Shown here in pieces: positions 1 to 9,358 of a stretch of 64,000 nucleotides of DNA. A program made the position numbers and the translations under genes. The notes below the pieces were generated by a model. It searched no databases, was not told the DNA's origin, and saw only the letters and a program-made list of their open reading frames with translations. Each line of letters starts with the position of its first letter. Within the stretch, counting starts at the first letter, position 1. Source of the stretch: Modestobacter roseus (GTDB taxonomy: Bacteria > Actinomycetota > Actinomycetes > Mycobacteriales > Geodermatophilaceae); contig NZ_VLKF01000001.1 of assembly GCF_007994135.1 (NCBI RefSeq), positions 2,852,001 to 2,916,000 on the forward strand. The letters are read 5' to 3'.

Positions 1-252
1 CCCGAGGGCCAAGGCGTGCAGCATGCCGAGGGCGAAGCCCCCCGCGCCCCCCAGGTTCCGCTGGCTGGGCAGGTAGGTGACGGGGAGCCCGCTCGACCGC
101 ACCACGTCCTCGGCGGGCTGGTCGACCCCGTTGTCCACGACGAGCACGTGATCGGGTCGACGCGTCTGCCCGGCCAGGCTCTCCAGACTCACCCGTAGCT
201 GCTCGGCGCGGTGGCGCGTCACGACCACGGCCACGACGACGCCACCGGTCAC
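1..252 (-). CDS. GlfT1-like galactofuranosyltransferase, N-terminal part (cut by window edge)
   Basis: The first 84 codons of a GT-A fold family 2 glycosyltransferase are present; the gene runs off the left edge. The start is a GTG that overlaps the ABC ATPase stop as GTGA. Visible are the nucleotide-binding beta strand (VVVAVVVTRHR), LVVDNG, and the motif NLGGAGGF, which is typical of bacterial galactofuranosyl- and rhamnosyl-type GT2 enzymes. In M. tuberculosis the ABC exporter genes Rv3781 and Rv3783 flank glfT1 (Rv3782), which adds the first Galf residues to the arabinogalactan linker. The same three functions are adjacent here, so I infer the same role. GlfT2 is less likely because its GT domain follows a long N-terminal domain that is absent here. 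The catalytic part is outside the window. Confidence 0.7.
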   Translation of the reverse strand, partial: MTGGVVVAVVVTRHRAEQLRVSLESLAGQTRRPDHVLVVDNGVDQPAEDVVRSSGLPVTYLPSQRNLGGAGGFALGMLHALALG

Positions 253-1016
253 GCGGCGGCGCCCTTGTACGAGCGGAGCACGTCGTCGAGATCGCCGTGC
301 TGGACGATCCGCCCGTGCTCCATCCAGATGGCGGTGTCGCACAGCTCGCGGAGGAACTCGTCCGAGTGGGAGGCGAAGACGAGCAGACCCGAACGCTCGA
401 CCAGCTCCGACAGCCGCCTCTTCGACTTCTCCAGGAAGGCGGCGTCCACCGCCCCGATGCCCTCGTCGAGCAGCAGGATCTCCGGGTCGATGCTGGTGAC
501 CACGCCCAGGGCGAGGCGGACCCGCATGCCGGTCGAGTAGGTGCGCAGCGGCATCCGGAGGAAGTCGCCCAGCTCGGTGAAGTCGGCGATGTCGTCCACG
601 CGCGCTTCCATCTGCTTGCGCGTCATGCCCAGGAAGAGGCCCCGGACGACGATGTTCTCCAGCCCGGAGACCTCCGGGTCCATGCCGACGCCGAGGTCGA
701 ACACCGGCGCGACCCGGCCCCGGACGACGGCAGAGCCCCGGGTCGGCTCGTAGATCCCCGACAGCAGCCGCAGGAGCGTCGACTTGCCAGCGCCGTTGTG
801 GCCGACCAGCCCGACGCGCGCCCCGTGCCCGAGCTCGAGGGTGATGTCGCGCAGCGCCTCGATCACCGGCACCCGCGCCTCGCTGGCGATGTTCCCCCCG
901 ACCATGCCCATCACGGTCTTCTTGAGCGAGCGGCTCTTCGCGTCGAAGATGGGGAAGTCGACGCAGGCGTTCTCGGTGGTGATGCTGACCAGGGGTCTGT
1001 CCTCCGACACGGTCAC
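249..1016 (-). CDS. ABC transporter ATPase of polysaccharide exporter (Wzt/RfbE type)
   Basis: This 255-residue ATPase energises export of a lipid-linked polysaccharide, probably galactan, with the permease immediately upstream. Walker A is GHNGAGKST, the ABC signature region is YSTGMRVRLALG (degenerate, as in Wzt/TagH proteins) and Walker B is ILLLDEGIGAVD, followed by a switch His in FASHS. It lacks the C-terminal carbohydrate-binding domain of O9a-type Wzt, like Rv3781. The GTG at 1016 overlaps the permease stop as GTGA; a second in-frame GTG lies two codons later. It is translationally coupled to the permease above and the GlfT1-like gene below. Substrate assignment is inferred from context. 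Confidence 0.88.
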   Translation of the reverse strand: MTVSEDRPLVSITTENACVDFPIFDAKSRSLKKTVMGMVGGNIASEARVPVIEALRDITLELGHGARVGLVGHNGAGKSTLLRLLSGIYEPTRGSAVVRGRVAPVFDLGVGMDPEVSGLENIVVRGLFLGMTRKQMEARVDDIADFTELGDFLRMPLRTYSTGMRVRLALGVVTSIDPEILLLDEGIGAVDAAFLEKSKRRLSELVERSGLLVFASHSDEFLRELCDTAIWMEHGRIVQHGDLDDVLRSYKGAAA

Positions 1017-1849
1017 ACCCAGTAGGAGATGCGCGACCGGTAACGGCGCAGCACGACCAGGGTCGCGGCCCAGCCGACGACGGTGATCACCAGGACCACG
1101 ATCCAGTGCCGGATGTGCTGGTCCTGACCCAACATGGGCTGGCGGATTATCTCGATGAAGTGCAGGAACGGGTTGAACTCGGCCAGGCGCGCCCGTTCGG
1201 CGATGCGCGGGTCGGGGCTGTTGAGCAGGTCGCTGTAGATCCAGACGATCGGGGTGAGGAAGAACATCAGCTGGACGATGCTCTGGGTGATGGGCGTCAG
1301 GTCGCGGAACCGGGTGGTCACCATGCCGAGCGCCAGTGCGACCCATGCACCGTTCACGACGAGCAGGACCAGCGCCGGCAGCGCGACGAGCGACGCCCAC
1401 GTGAGTGGCTGCGGGAAGATGATCAGCATGATCGCGTAGACGATCAGGTTGTGGCCGAAGAAGAGCAGTTGGCGCCAGACCAACCGGTACACGTGCACCG
1501 ACAGGGGCGAGGGCAGGTGCTTGATCAGGCCCTCGTTGGCGATGAAGACCTCTGAGCCCTCGCTGATGCAGCCACTGATGAAACCCCAGACGATGAACCC
1601 GACCAGGATGTAGGGCAACTGCACCGAGATCTCGTTGCCGAACAGGCCGGCGTAGAGGATGCCGAGGGCGACGGCCGTGACGGCCATCGAGATGGTGATC
1701 CAGATCGGCCCCAGCAGCGACCGGCGGTAGCGCTGACGGATGTCCTGCCAGCCGAGGTGGCCCCAGAGCTCCCGCTGACCCCACCCGCCGACGAGGTCGT
1801 CGGTTGCGCGCCTCCAGCTCCTCGCGCCGGCGACGGCGGTGACGGTCAT
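1013..1849 (-). CDS. ABC-2 type polysaccharide export permease (Wzm/RfbD type)
   Basis: This 278-residue integral membrane protein has about six hydrophobic segments. The N-terminus has the family's amphipathic motif (LWGHLGWQDIRQRYRRSLLG), followed by GPIWITISM and the ABC-2 core. It forms the membrane channel for the ATPase encoded next. The ATG at 1849 gives the usual length for this family; a GTG-rich upstream extension would add only an unlikely leader. The counterpart in the mycobacterial arabinogalactan locus is Rv3783, and arabinan-donor genes further along this window support a wall-galactan substrate, though an O-antigen-like polymer cannot be excluded. Confidence 0.88.
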   Translation of the reverse strand: MTVTAVAGARSWRRATDDLVGGWGQRELWGHLGWQDIRQRYRRSLLGPIWITISMAVTAVALGILYAGLFGNEISVQLPYILVGFIVWGFISGCISEGSEVFIANEGLIKHLPSPLSVHVYRLVWRQLLFFGHNLIVYAIMLIIFPQPLTWASLVALPALVLLVVNGAWVALALGMVTTRFRDLTPITQSIVQLMFFLTPIVWIYSDLLNSPDPRIAERARLAEFNPFLHFIEIIRQPMLGQDQHIRHWIVVLVITVVGWAATLVVLRRYRSRISYWV

Positions 1850-1911
1850 GGCGCCCACGCTACCTGGGCCCATCGGCCGCTCAGCACCACCGCTGCCCAC
1901 TGCGCGGGGCA

Positions 1912-4900
1912 TCACGGCCCGATGTGCACGGTGGCCACACCCGTCCCGCTCGCCACGTCGATCCAGCCGCGCTGGAAGTCGGTCCGGGTTCCCCCGGCGA
2001 CCGGCCGCTCGTCCGACGTGGGATACCCGAGCGCCCCTCGTTCCCAGCCGGTGCCGGCCCAGGCGCGGACCACGTCGTTGCCCAGGACCCGGGCGCCCGT
2101 CGCCGCGGTGGAGTAGACCGCGCCGCCCTGGAAGTGCGCGTACTGGCCCACGCCGTCCGGGGTGCTGGTGACGTCGGTCAGCGGGTAGCCGAGGACGCCG
2201 GTCTCCCAGCCGCTGCGCGCCCAGGCGTCGCGAACGACGCCGCGGACCGCGTGGGCGCCGGTCGCCCGGGTCCAGTAGACCGATCCGCCCTGGAAGTGCT
2301 GGTAGCGGCCGAGCCCGTCGGGCGTCGTGGAGACGTCGGTCGTCGGGTAGCCGAGCGGGCCGTTCTCCCAGCCGGTCAGCGCCCAGGCATCCCGGATGAC
2401 GGTGGGCAGCGCGCGTGCCCCGGTCGCGGCGGTGACGTAGACGGATCCGCCTTCGAAGTGCTGGTAGGTGGCCTTGCCGTCGGGGGTGCGTGCCGCCGCG
2501 GAGACGGGCAGCCCGAGGGCGGCCGCCTTCGCGGCGCCCAGCACGGCCGTCGGCACGATTCGCGCCCCGGCGGTCGCCGAGGCGTACACCTCGCCCCCCT
2601 GGAAGGCCTGCACCTGGGCACGCCCGTCCGCGGTCGTGCTGGCGATGCCGGTCGGGTAGCCCAGCGGACCACGCTCCCAACCCGACGCCGCCCAGGCATC
2701 CCGGATCGCCGTCGGCACGACGCGTGCGCCGGTCGCGGCCGTCGCGTAGATCGATCCCCGCTCGAAGTGCTGGTAGCTCGCGACCCCGTCCGGGGTCTTC
2801 CCGGCACCGCTGACCGGGAACCCGAGCGTCCCGGCCGGCCCGCCCGCGACGCCGTAGGCACCCAGCAGGGCGGCGGGCACGCTGTGGCCGCCCGTGGCCG
2901 CCGAGGCGAAGACCTGCCCACCTTGGAAGGACTGCACCTGGCCCCGCCCGTCCGACGTCGGCACCGCTGCCGACGTCGGGTACCCCAGCGCTCCACGCTC
3001 CCAGCCCGCGGCGGCCCAGGCGTTCCGGACGACCGTCGGCAGCACCCAGGTGCCGGTCGTCGTCGCGTAGACGGAGCCACCCTGGAAGTGCTGGTAGGTG
3101 GCCTTGCCGTCCGGCGTCGTGCCGGAGGCGCTCACGGGGAAACCGAGCGGGCCACCGGCCCCTCCGGCTGCTTGGTAGGCGCCGAGCAGGGCCGCCGGCA
3201 CGGCCCGCCCACCAGTCGCCGCGGAGGCGTAGACCTCACCGCCCTGGAAGGACTGCACCTGCCCCCGCCCGTCGGCCGTCGCCACGGCAGACGCCGTCGG
3301 GTACCCCAGGGGCCCGACCTCCCAGCCGGCAGCCGCCCAGCCGTCCCGGACGGCCACGGGGACCACCCAGGTGCCGGTTGCCGTCGAGGAGTAGACGGAG
3401 CCGCCCTGGAAGTGCTGGTACGTCGCCTTCCCGTCGGGGGTGCGGCCGGGGCCGGCGACCGGCAGCCCGAGCGGTCCGTTCTCCCAGCCGCTGGCGGCCC
3501 AGGCGTCCCGGACCGCACCGGAGACCGGGTGCGCACCGGTGGCCGCCGACGCGTAGAGCGAGCCGCGCTGGAAGTGCGCGTACTGGGCCTTGCCGTCGGG
3601 GGTGGTCGCCGCGTCGGAGACCGGGTAGCCCAACGCGCCCGCTTCCCAGCCGGTGGCGGCCCAGCCGCGGTACAGGTCCGCGGAGAGCGCCCGGGCACCG
3701 GTGGACGGGGTCCAGTAGATCGAGCCGCGCTGGAAGTGGGCGTACAGGCCCACCTTGTCCGGTGCCACGGCGAGGTCGGTGACCGGCAGGCCCAGCGACC
3801 CGTTCTCCCAGCCGGAGGTGGCCCAGCGGTCGTAGACGACACCCCCGAGCACGTGGGCGCCGGTCGCCGGCGACCAGTAGACGGACCCGCCCTGGAAGTG
3901 CGCATAGGCCGCGCCGCCCCCGAGGATCGCCGTCTGGTCGGTCACCGGGTACCCCAGGAAACCGCCCTCCCAGCCGGTCGTCCCCCACTTCTCGCGCACC
4001 TGGCTGCCGACCGTGTGCGCACCCGTCGATGGCGACCAGTACACCGATGCGGTCTGGAACTCCTGAAAGCACCCGCCGCCGGGCAGGCCGCACAGCGCGT
4101 CCCGGACCGGCCAGCCCAGCGGGCCGGCCTCCCAGCCCAGCGAGCCCCACTTGTCCCGAACGGCGCCCAGCAGGACGAAACGGGCACCGGTCGCGGGGGA
4201 CCAGTAGATGGCCCCGTTGGCGTAGGGCTGGTAGCACCCGCCGCCGGCGAGACCGCAGACGACGTCCCCGGTGAGGTTGCCGAGCCGGCCGGTGGCCCCG
4301 CCCAGCTCGGCCCACCGCCCCGTCACCTGGGCCGCCCCCGGGATCTGGGTCGAGCCGAACCAGTCGGTGTAGTAGATCCAGAAGTTGCGGTTGCCGTAGG
4401 CGGAGCACCCGTCGCCGGTACCCTTCCCGGCGTTGAGGGCGGCGGCGTTGGGCTGGTAGGGCGTGTAGTTGTACAGGCCCGCCGTCGCCTGGTTCTCGAT
4501 GAAGACCGGCGCGCTCCCGCAGTCCGCATTCGGGTGGTAGCGCAGGTTGTTCACGAGGCCGGCCCGGTAGTTGTAGCGGGTCGGGTTGGCCGCGTAGTTC
4601 CGGTACTGCCACGCGGCGCTGTACACCTGGTTGAAGAAGCCGTTGTACTCCGGCCTGCACGGCGCGGTGTCCGGGCAGGCGAAGCCCATCGCCTCCCGGT
4701 ACCGCCGGGGGTACAGGCTCGAGCCGCTGGCGGTGACCAGGCTCTGCTCCTTCTGCAGGATGACCAGCAGCACCCGCTGGCTGATCCCGCACGCCCGCCC
4801 CACCTTCGCGATGATCGCGGCGGCCGTCTCGGCCGGCGCACCGGCGTACGCACCGGGGCACCGGTCGTCCGCGGGCTTGGCGTAGGTGTCCGCGCGGTAG

Positions 4901-5169
4901 TCCTTGAGGCACGCCGTCCCGTCGTTGCCCACCTTGCAGGTGGGGTTCTTCGAGTTCAGGAACGCCTGCACCGCGCCGGCGTCCATCGCGTTGCCGTCGA
5001 AGAACAGCTGGTCGCTGATGATGTTCCCGGGGCGGAACTGGCCGGTGTCCGCCGCCTCGACCGGGTCCACCGAGGGGACCTGGGCACCCCCGCTGACCAG
5101 TCCGGTGACGACGACCGCACTGCAGAGCACCACGAGCACCCCGGTCAGCAACCGGCGCAGGCGGTTCAC
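1912..5169 (-). CDS. Secreted lysozyme-like domain protein with about 15 LGFP repeats
   Basis: The protein has 1085 residues. Residues 1-39 form a signal peptide. Residues 45-280 match the actinobacterial lysozyme-like domain often annotated as hemagglutinin; a transglycosylase-type catalytic Glu candidate is E141 in LQKEQ, with GFFNQVY and the conserved DWFGST end. Residues 282-1085 hold about 15 LGFP repeats of roughly 54 residues (GWE-x-GxLGYP ... YQHFQGGSVYWSPATGA). The first two repeats carry a Cys pair (VCGLAGGGC, LCGLPGGGC) and the rest carry TPDGKA-type loops instead. LGFP repeats are associated with cell-wall binding, so I infer a wall-anchored peptidoglycan-active or structural protein. 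The GTG at 5169 overlaps the upstream lipoprotein stop as GTGA, so the two are coupled. Enzymatic activity is unproven. Confidence 0.82.
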   Translation of the reverse strand: MNRLRRLLTGVLVVLCSAVVVTGLVSGGAQVPSVDPVEAADTGQFRPGNIISDQLFFDGNAMDAGAVQAFLNSKNPTCKVGNDGTACLKDYRADTYAKPADDRCPGAYAGAPAETAAAIIAKVGRACGISQRVLLVILQKEQSLVTASGSSLYPRRYREAMGFACPDTAPCRPEYNGFFNQVYSAAWQYRNYAANPTRYNYRAGLVNNLRYHPNADCGSAPVFIENQATAGLYNYTPYQPNAAALNAGKGTGDGCSAYGNRNFWIYYTDWFGSTQIPGAAQVTGRWAELGGATGRLGNLTGDVVCGLAGGGCYQPYANGAIYWSPATGARFVLLGAVRDKWGSLGWEAGPLGWPVRDALCGLPGGGCFQEFQTASVYWSPSTGAHTVGSQVREKWGTTGWEGGFLGYPVTDQTAILGGGAAYAHFQGGSVYWSPATGAHVLGGVVYDRWATSGWENGSLGLPVTDLAVAPDKVGLYAHFQRGSIYWTPSTGARALSADLYRGWAATGWEAGALGYPVSDAATTPDGKAQYAHFQRGSLYASAATGAHPVSGAVRDAWAASGWENGPLGLPVAGPGRTPDGKATYQHFQGGSVYSSTATGTWVVPVAVRDGWAAAGWEVGPLGYPTASAVATADGRGQVQSFQGGEVYASAATGGRAVPAALLGAYQAAGGAGGPLGFPVSASGTTPDGKATYQHFQGGSVYATTTGTWVLPTVVRNAWAAAGWERGALGYPTSAAVPTSDGRGQVQSFQGGQVFASAATGGHSVPAALLGAYGVAGGPAGTLGFPVSGAGKTPDGVASYQHFERGSIYATAATGARVVPTAIRDAWAASGWERGPLGYPTGIASTTADGRAQVQAFQGGEVYASATAGARIVPTAVLGAAKAAALGLPVSAAARTPDGKATYQHFEGGSVYVTAATGARALPTVIRDAWALTGWENGPLGYPTTDVSTTPDGLGRYQHFQGGSVYWTRATGAHAVRGVVRDAWARSGWETGVLGYPLTDVTSTPDGVGQYAHFQGGAVYSTAATGARVLGNDVVRAWAGTGWERGALGYPTSDERPVAGGTRTDFQRGWIDVASGTGVATVHIGP

Positions 5170-5708
5170 CGGGTCACCTCGACGGACAGCGCCGGGGAAC
5201 GACCGGTCGACGTGCCGGAGCGGTAGCTGATGACCCCGGTCCACTCGCCGGCGCGGAGCTCCGCGCCGGGGACGGTCAGCTGACCGCAGGAGGTGGTGGT
5301 GGCATCGGCGAAGGCCGCCGAGGTCGTCGTGGCCGTCTCCCCGTCCCGGGTCAGTTCCAGGGTGCAGGTGCCGCCGTCCTCGATGACCGGGCTGACCCAC
5401 CCGCTGGCGAGCACCTCGCCCTCGGCGCCGTCCCACACCAGGTAGCTGATCGCCACGTCGGTGGCGCTCGGTCGGGGGGCGTCGGTGGCCACCGGTGCGT
5501 CGTCGTCGGTGACGGCGCCCGGCGGAGGCGACGGCGTCGCTGCGGCAGCTGCCGCTCCCCCGGACCCCGCCGGCGCACGGCCGTCCCCCTCGACGTCCTC
5601 CGACGGCCCGCTGTTGGCCGCACCGGCCGTGCAGGCGGTCAGCACGGAGAACAGGGCAGCGCACAGCAGCAGAGCCCCGCGACGGGACGGGGGGAGATGG
5701 GACGGCAT
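5166..5708 (-). CDS. Secreted lipoprotein with C-terminal Ig-like domain, unknown function
   Basis: A 180-residue predicted lipoprotein. The N-terminus has a positively charged stretch, a hydrophobic core and a lipobox LTAC with the acylated Cys at residue 26. A low-complexity Pro/Ala/Ser/Asp linker (about 27-80) follows, then a beta-rich domain with two cysteines that could form a disulfide. I do not recognise a named family. The ATG at 5708 is preceded by GGAGG about eight bases upstream; an in-frame GTG at 5723 overlaps that Shine-Dalgarno and is less likely. The stop overlaps the start of the LGFP lysozyme-like gene, so the lipoprotein may assist placement of that protein at the membrane-wall interface. 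That role is inferred only from coupling. Confidence 0.7.
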   Translation of the reverse strand: MPSHLPPSRRGALLLCAALFSVLTACTAGAANSGPSEDVEGDGRAPAGSGGAAAAAATPSPPPGAVTDDDAPVATDAPRPSATDVAISYLVWDGAEGEVLASGWVSPVIEDGGTCTLELTRDGETATTTSAAFADATTTSCGQLTVPGAELRAGEWTGVISYRSGTSTGRSPALSVEVTR

Positions 5709-5766
5709 CGCAGGGTCCTCCACGGTTCTGCTCCTCAGCGGTAGTGGCGGTTTGAGGAGCGGAACA

Positions 5767-8700
5767 TCACCGTACGGTCACGACCGCTTGACCCGTGGCA
5801 GTCGACACGCTGATGTACCCGCCCTGGAAGTCGGTTCGGGTGCCATCGGCGACCTGCCGGGTGGCCGAGGTCGGGTAGCCCAGCCGCCCCTGCTCCCACC
5901 CGGTCCTCGCCCAGGCGTCGAGCACCGCCCCACGCAGCACGTGGGCACCGGTCGACGCACTCCAGTAGACGGCGCCACCCTGGAAGTAGGAGTAGGCCCC
6001 CCGACCGTCCGGGGTCACCGTGTGATCGGTCGTCGGGAAGCCGAGGGCCCCCTGCTCCCATCCCGCGGCCGCCCAGGCGTCCCGGATGGGCCCTCGCAGG
6101 GTGTGCGCGCCGGTCGGCCGGCTGTAGTAGACGGAGCCGCCCGCGAAGTGGACGTACTCCCCCAGCCCACCGGGCGTGGACTGCACCGTGGTCACCGGCA
6201 GGCCCAGGGGTCCGCGCTCCCAGCCGGTGCGTGCCCACGAGTCACGGACCGCGGTCGGCAGGGCGGAGACCACGGCCTGTGTCGCGTAGACCGATCCCCC
6301 GGCGAAGTGCTGGTACCTAGCCTGACCGTCGGGGGTGGTGAGCTGTGCGCTGGTCGGAAAACCGAACCGCGCCGTCCCACCAGCACCTGCGACGGCCGCC
6401 TGGACCGGGCCGGCCACGATCGTCGTGGCACCCCCGACCGTGTAGAGGGCACCTCCCTGGAAAGACTGGACCGTCCCGGTCGTCGGGCCGGTGGCCGCGG
6501 TACCGGCCACGGTCACGGTCGTCGCCACGGGTCCGGAGGTCGGGTAGCCCAGCGGTCCGCGCTCGAAGCCGGAGGCGGCCCAGGCACCGAAGGCCGCCGC
6601 GGGGATCACGTGTGTGCCGGTGGCCGCCGTGGCGTAGATCGAGCCGCCCTGGAAGTGCTGGTAGGTCGCCTTGCCGTCCGGCGTCCGCCCGGCGCCGCTG
6701 ACCGGCAGACCGAGCGCCCCGGCCACCCCGCCGGCGGCCTCGTGGGCGATCATGAGGGCGGCCGGCACGGCGTGACCGCCGGTGGTGGCGGACGCGTGCA
6801 CGACACCGCCCTGGAACGCCACCGTCATCGCACGCCCGTCGGGCGAGCGGACGGCGTCGCCGACGGGGTAGCCGAGGGGGCCCACCTCCCAGCCGGAGGC
6901 CGCCCAGCCGTCCCGGATCGCGGTCGGCAGCACCCGCGTGCCGGTGGCCGTGGTCGAGTAGATCGACCCACCCTGGAAGTGCTGGTAGATCGCCTTGCCG
7001 TCCGGCGTCCGACCCGAGCCGCTGACCGGGAGGCCGAGGGCCCCCGCCTCCCACCCCTGGGCCGCCCACGCAGCGAGGACGTCACCGGTCAGCGCCCGGG
7101 CGCCCGTGCTCGCCGACGCGTAGACCGATCCCCGTTGGAAGTGCGCGTAGTCGGCCTGCCCGTCCGGGGTCCTGGTCACGTCCGTCACCGGGTAGCCCAG
7201 CGGACCGGCCTCCCAGCCGGTGGCCGCCCAGGCCCCGTAGACGGCCTTGTCGAGCACCCGGGCACCCGTGCTCGGTGTCCAGTAGACGGAGCCGTGCTGG
7301 AAGTGCGCGAAGAGGCCGACACGGTCCGGCGCCACGGCCAGGTCCGCGATCGGCAGACCGAGGCGGCCGTTCTCCCACCCGGAAGCCGCCCAGCGGTCGT
7401 AGACGACGCCACCGAGCACCCGGGCACCGGTGGCCGGCGACCAGTAGATCGACCCGCCCTGGAAGTGCACGTAGGCGCCGCCGCCGCCCAGGATCGCCGT
7501 CTGGTCGGTCACCGGGTAGCCCAGGTAGCCGTTCTCCCACCCGGTGGTGGACCACTTGTCCCGGACTGCGGCGGCCACGACGTGCGCCCCCGTCGCCTCG
7601 CTCCAGTAGAGAGACCCTCCCTGGAAGTGCTGGTAGAGGCCCGTCCCGTCCGGGGTCGCCGACGTGTCCGTCGTCGGCCAGCCCAGTGAGCTGTTCTCCC
7701 AGCCCAGGGCGGCCCACTTGTCGCGCAGTACGCCGCGGACGACGCGCGCACCGGTCGCGGGCGAGGCGTAGATCGAACCGTTGGCGTAGTGGGCGAAGGC
7801 GCCACCCGGGATGACCGTCACCGGAGTCGCCGGTGCGCCCAGCAGCTTCCTGGCGGCGGCGTCGGAGTCGTACCGGCGCTGCACGAGGGGCGCCGACGAG
7901 CCCAGCTGCGCGGACACCCGGTCGCGGATCTCCCCGAGCCGGGCATAGCCGTACCTGCCCGGGCAGGCCGTCGCACCGACGTCCCGGTGCCCGAAGATGG
8001 TCGGCAGGGTCACCTTCGTGCCGGCGGGGTACCTCGAGGTCCCCCCGCCGCCGGAGGTGAGCACGGTGCTGCCCCGGGGGTCGACCCCGAAGAGCGAGAA
8101 CTTCCAGGCGATGACCGCCGCGACGGCGTCGACCGTTGCCTGCGGGACGGGCACCGCGTCGTAGTTCCCCAGCATCGAGACGCCGAAGGTCGACGTGTTG
8201 AACCCACCCGCATGCGCTGCTATGACGGTGCTGGCCAGACCGCCGGCCCGCCCCTCGAAGAGCCGGCCGTACTTGTCGACGATGACGTTGTACCCGATGT
8301 CGCCCCAGCCGAGGCTCTTCGTGTGGTACTGGTAGATCGAGCGCATGATCGCCGGGACCTGGTCAACGGTGTAGTTGTTCGAGTCCGCCGTGTGGTGCAG
8401 CGTCGCGGCCTTGATCGTCGAGGCGTACTGCGGGTCCCAGGTTCGGATCGACTCGTCGGCCCCCCACTGGGCTCGGGAGTAGACGGCCGGCATGGTGGCT
8501 GCGGCGTGCGCCTGATCGGTGATGTCCGGGGCGCCGAGTGAGCTGTCCGCCGGCGACTCCCCCGGGTCCACGAGGTCCAGCGCGACGCCGGTGGGCTGCG
8601 CACCGGATCGGGTGACCAGTTCGACGTCGACCGCGGTGCTGGGACCGGTCCACAGTGGCTGGGTGCCGCCGCGCAGCTCCTGACCTCGCGAGGACGCCGT

Positions 8701-9078
8701 GCCCTGCTCCGCGGCCTCCGGGGTCACCTCGGTCCACGCACCCCAGGTGCCGCCCTCGTCCACGACCCGGACCTGCACCACGGTGTCGGTCACCCCTGGG
8801 TCGAGGTCCCAGGTGACCCCGACCAGCGAGAACGGCTCGACGTCCGTGCGCGTCACCCGCAGCGCTCGATCGGTCTCCTCGACTCCGGGGACCGGGTCGG
8901 TCGTGCCCTCCTGCACCTCCGCAGCCGGGGCCGGTTCCTCCACCGAGCCCATCACGACGGTCTCGGTGCTGCCGGTGACCGGCTCGGGTTCAGGGACCGG
9001 CGCGGCGTAGACCGGGAGGACGAGGATCGTCCCGGTCATTCCCAGGAACGCGGTCAGGCCGGTGACGAGGCGACGCAC
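5767..9078 (-). CDS. Secreted N-acetylmuramoyl-L-alanine amidase with about 13 LGFP repeats
   Basis: The protein has 1103 residues. A signal peptide covers about 1-26 and an acidic/Pro-rich region reaches about 70. A beta-rich domain (75-190) precedes the PGRP/amidase_2 domain (about 198-395). Zinc ligands are visible: HH228-229 in LHHT, H364 in GHRD and C372 in ATACPG. This family cleaves the bond between muramic acid and L-Ala of the stem peptide. About 13 LGFP repeats fill residues 400-1103, essentially cysteine-free, ending in a truncated RTDFQGG repeat. Several repeats match the neighbouring LGFP protein in the same order, indicating duplication. The GTG at 9078 has GGAGG upstream. Similar mycolata proteins remodel the wall; the 280-base divergent region to the LCP gene probably holds its promoter. 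Confidence 0.88.
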   Translation of the reverse strand: MRRLVTGLTAFLGMTGTILVLPVYAAPVPEPEPVTGSTETVVMGSVEEPAPAAEVQEGTTDPVPGVEETDRALRVTRTDVEPFSLVGVTWDLDPGVTDTVVQVRVVDEGGTWGAWTEVTPEAAEQGTASSRGQELRGGTQPLWTGPSTAVDVELVTRSGAQPTGVALDLVDPGESPADSSLGAPDITDQAHAAATMPAVYSRAQWGADESIRTWDPQYASTIKAATLHHTADSNNYTVDQVPAIMRSIYQYHTKSLGWGDIGYNVIVDKYGRLFEGRAGGLASTVIAAHAGGFNTSTFGVSMLGNYDAVPVPQATVDAVAAVIAWKFSLFGVDPRGSTVLTSGGGGTSRYPAGTKVTLPTIFGHRDVGATACPGRYGYARLGEIRDRVSAQLGSSAPLVQRRYDSDAAARKLLGAPATPVTVIPGGAFAHYANGSIYASPATGARVVRGVLRDKWAALGWENSSLGWPTTDTSATPDGTGLYQHFQGGSLYWSEATGAHVVAAAVRDKWSTTGWENGYLGYPVTDQTAILGGGGAYVHFQGGSIYWSPATGARVLGGVVYDRWAASGWENGRLGLPIADLAVAPDRVGLFAHFQHGSVYWTPSTGARVLDKAVYGAWAATGWEAGPLGYPVTDVTRTPDGQADYAHFQRGSVYASASTGARALTGDVLAAWAAQGWEAGALGLPVSGSGRTPDGKAIYQHFQGGSIYSTTATGTRVLPTAIRDGWAASGWEVGPLGYPVGDAVRSPDGRAMTVAFQGGVVHASATTGGHAVPAALMIAHEAAGGVAGALGLPVSGAGRTPDGKATYQHFQGGSIYATAATGTHVIPAAAFGAWAASGFERGPLGYPTSGPVATTVTVAGTAATGPTTGTVQSFQGGALYTVGGATTIVAGPVQAAVAGAGGTARFGFPTSAQLTTPDGQARYQHFAGGSVYATQAVVSALPTAVRDSWARTGWERGPLGLPVTTVQSTPGGLGEYVHFAGGSVYYSRPTGAHTLRGPIRDAWAAAGWEQGALGFPTTDHTVTPDGRGAYSYFQGGAVYWSASTGAHVLRGAVLDAWARTGWEQGRLGYPTSATRQVADGTRTDFQGGYISVSTATGQAVVTVR

Positions 9079-9358
9079 GAGGTTGCCCTCCAGGAGTCGG
9101 TGGTGCAGAACCGCCAGGGCGACTCACTTCCACCTCTGTCCTTCGACCACGTCACGGCGGTCTTGAGCCGACCCGCCCGACCGGATGGCGGGTTGCGGTG
9201 CGACGCCGGGGGCAGCTGAGGGACGAGAGCCGGCAGGACCGCTGACCTGCCGGGGCCGCACAGGTGCGCGACGTAGAGTTCGCGCCGATCACGCCGCTGG
9301 ACGGCTGGCCTCCCGGGGGCAGCGCACCGACGTCGGCACGTCGACGTGAGGACCACTG
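9079..9358. promoter_or_regulatory. Divergent intergenic region (amidase-LGFP / LCP) with inverted repeat
   Basis: This 280-base gap between divergent genes must hold both promoters. I see no convincing paired -35/-10 elements. It contains a perfect 8-bp inverted repeat, CCGGCAGG at 9230-9237 and CCTGCCGG at 9246-9253, with an 8-base spacer. It could be an operator or an RNA hairpin. No coding potential is seen. Confidence 0.4.

Noticed and set aside
1924-5226. 1100-codon open frame on the plus strand opposite the LGFP lysozyme-like gene
   Set aside because: It is antisense to repeat-rich, high-GC coding DNA; the predicted protein is Arg/Gly/Pro/Val-biased with no domain. Similar long antisense frames at 9152-10660, 15151-17166 and 38695-42111 are rejected for the same reason.
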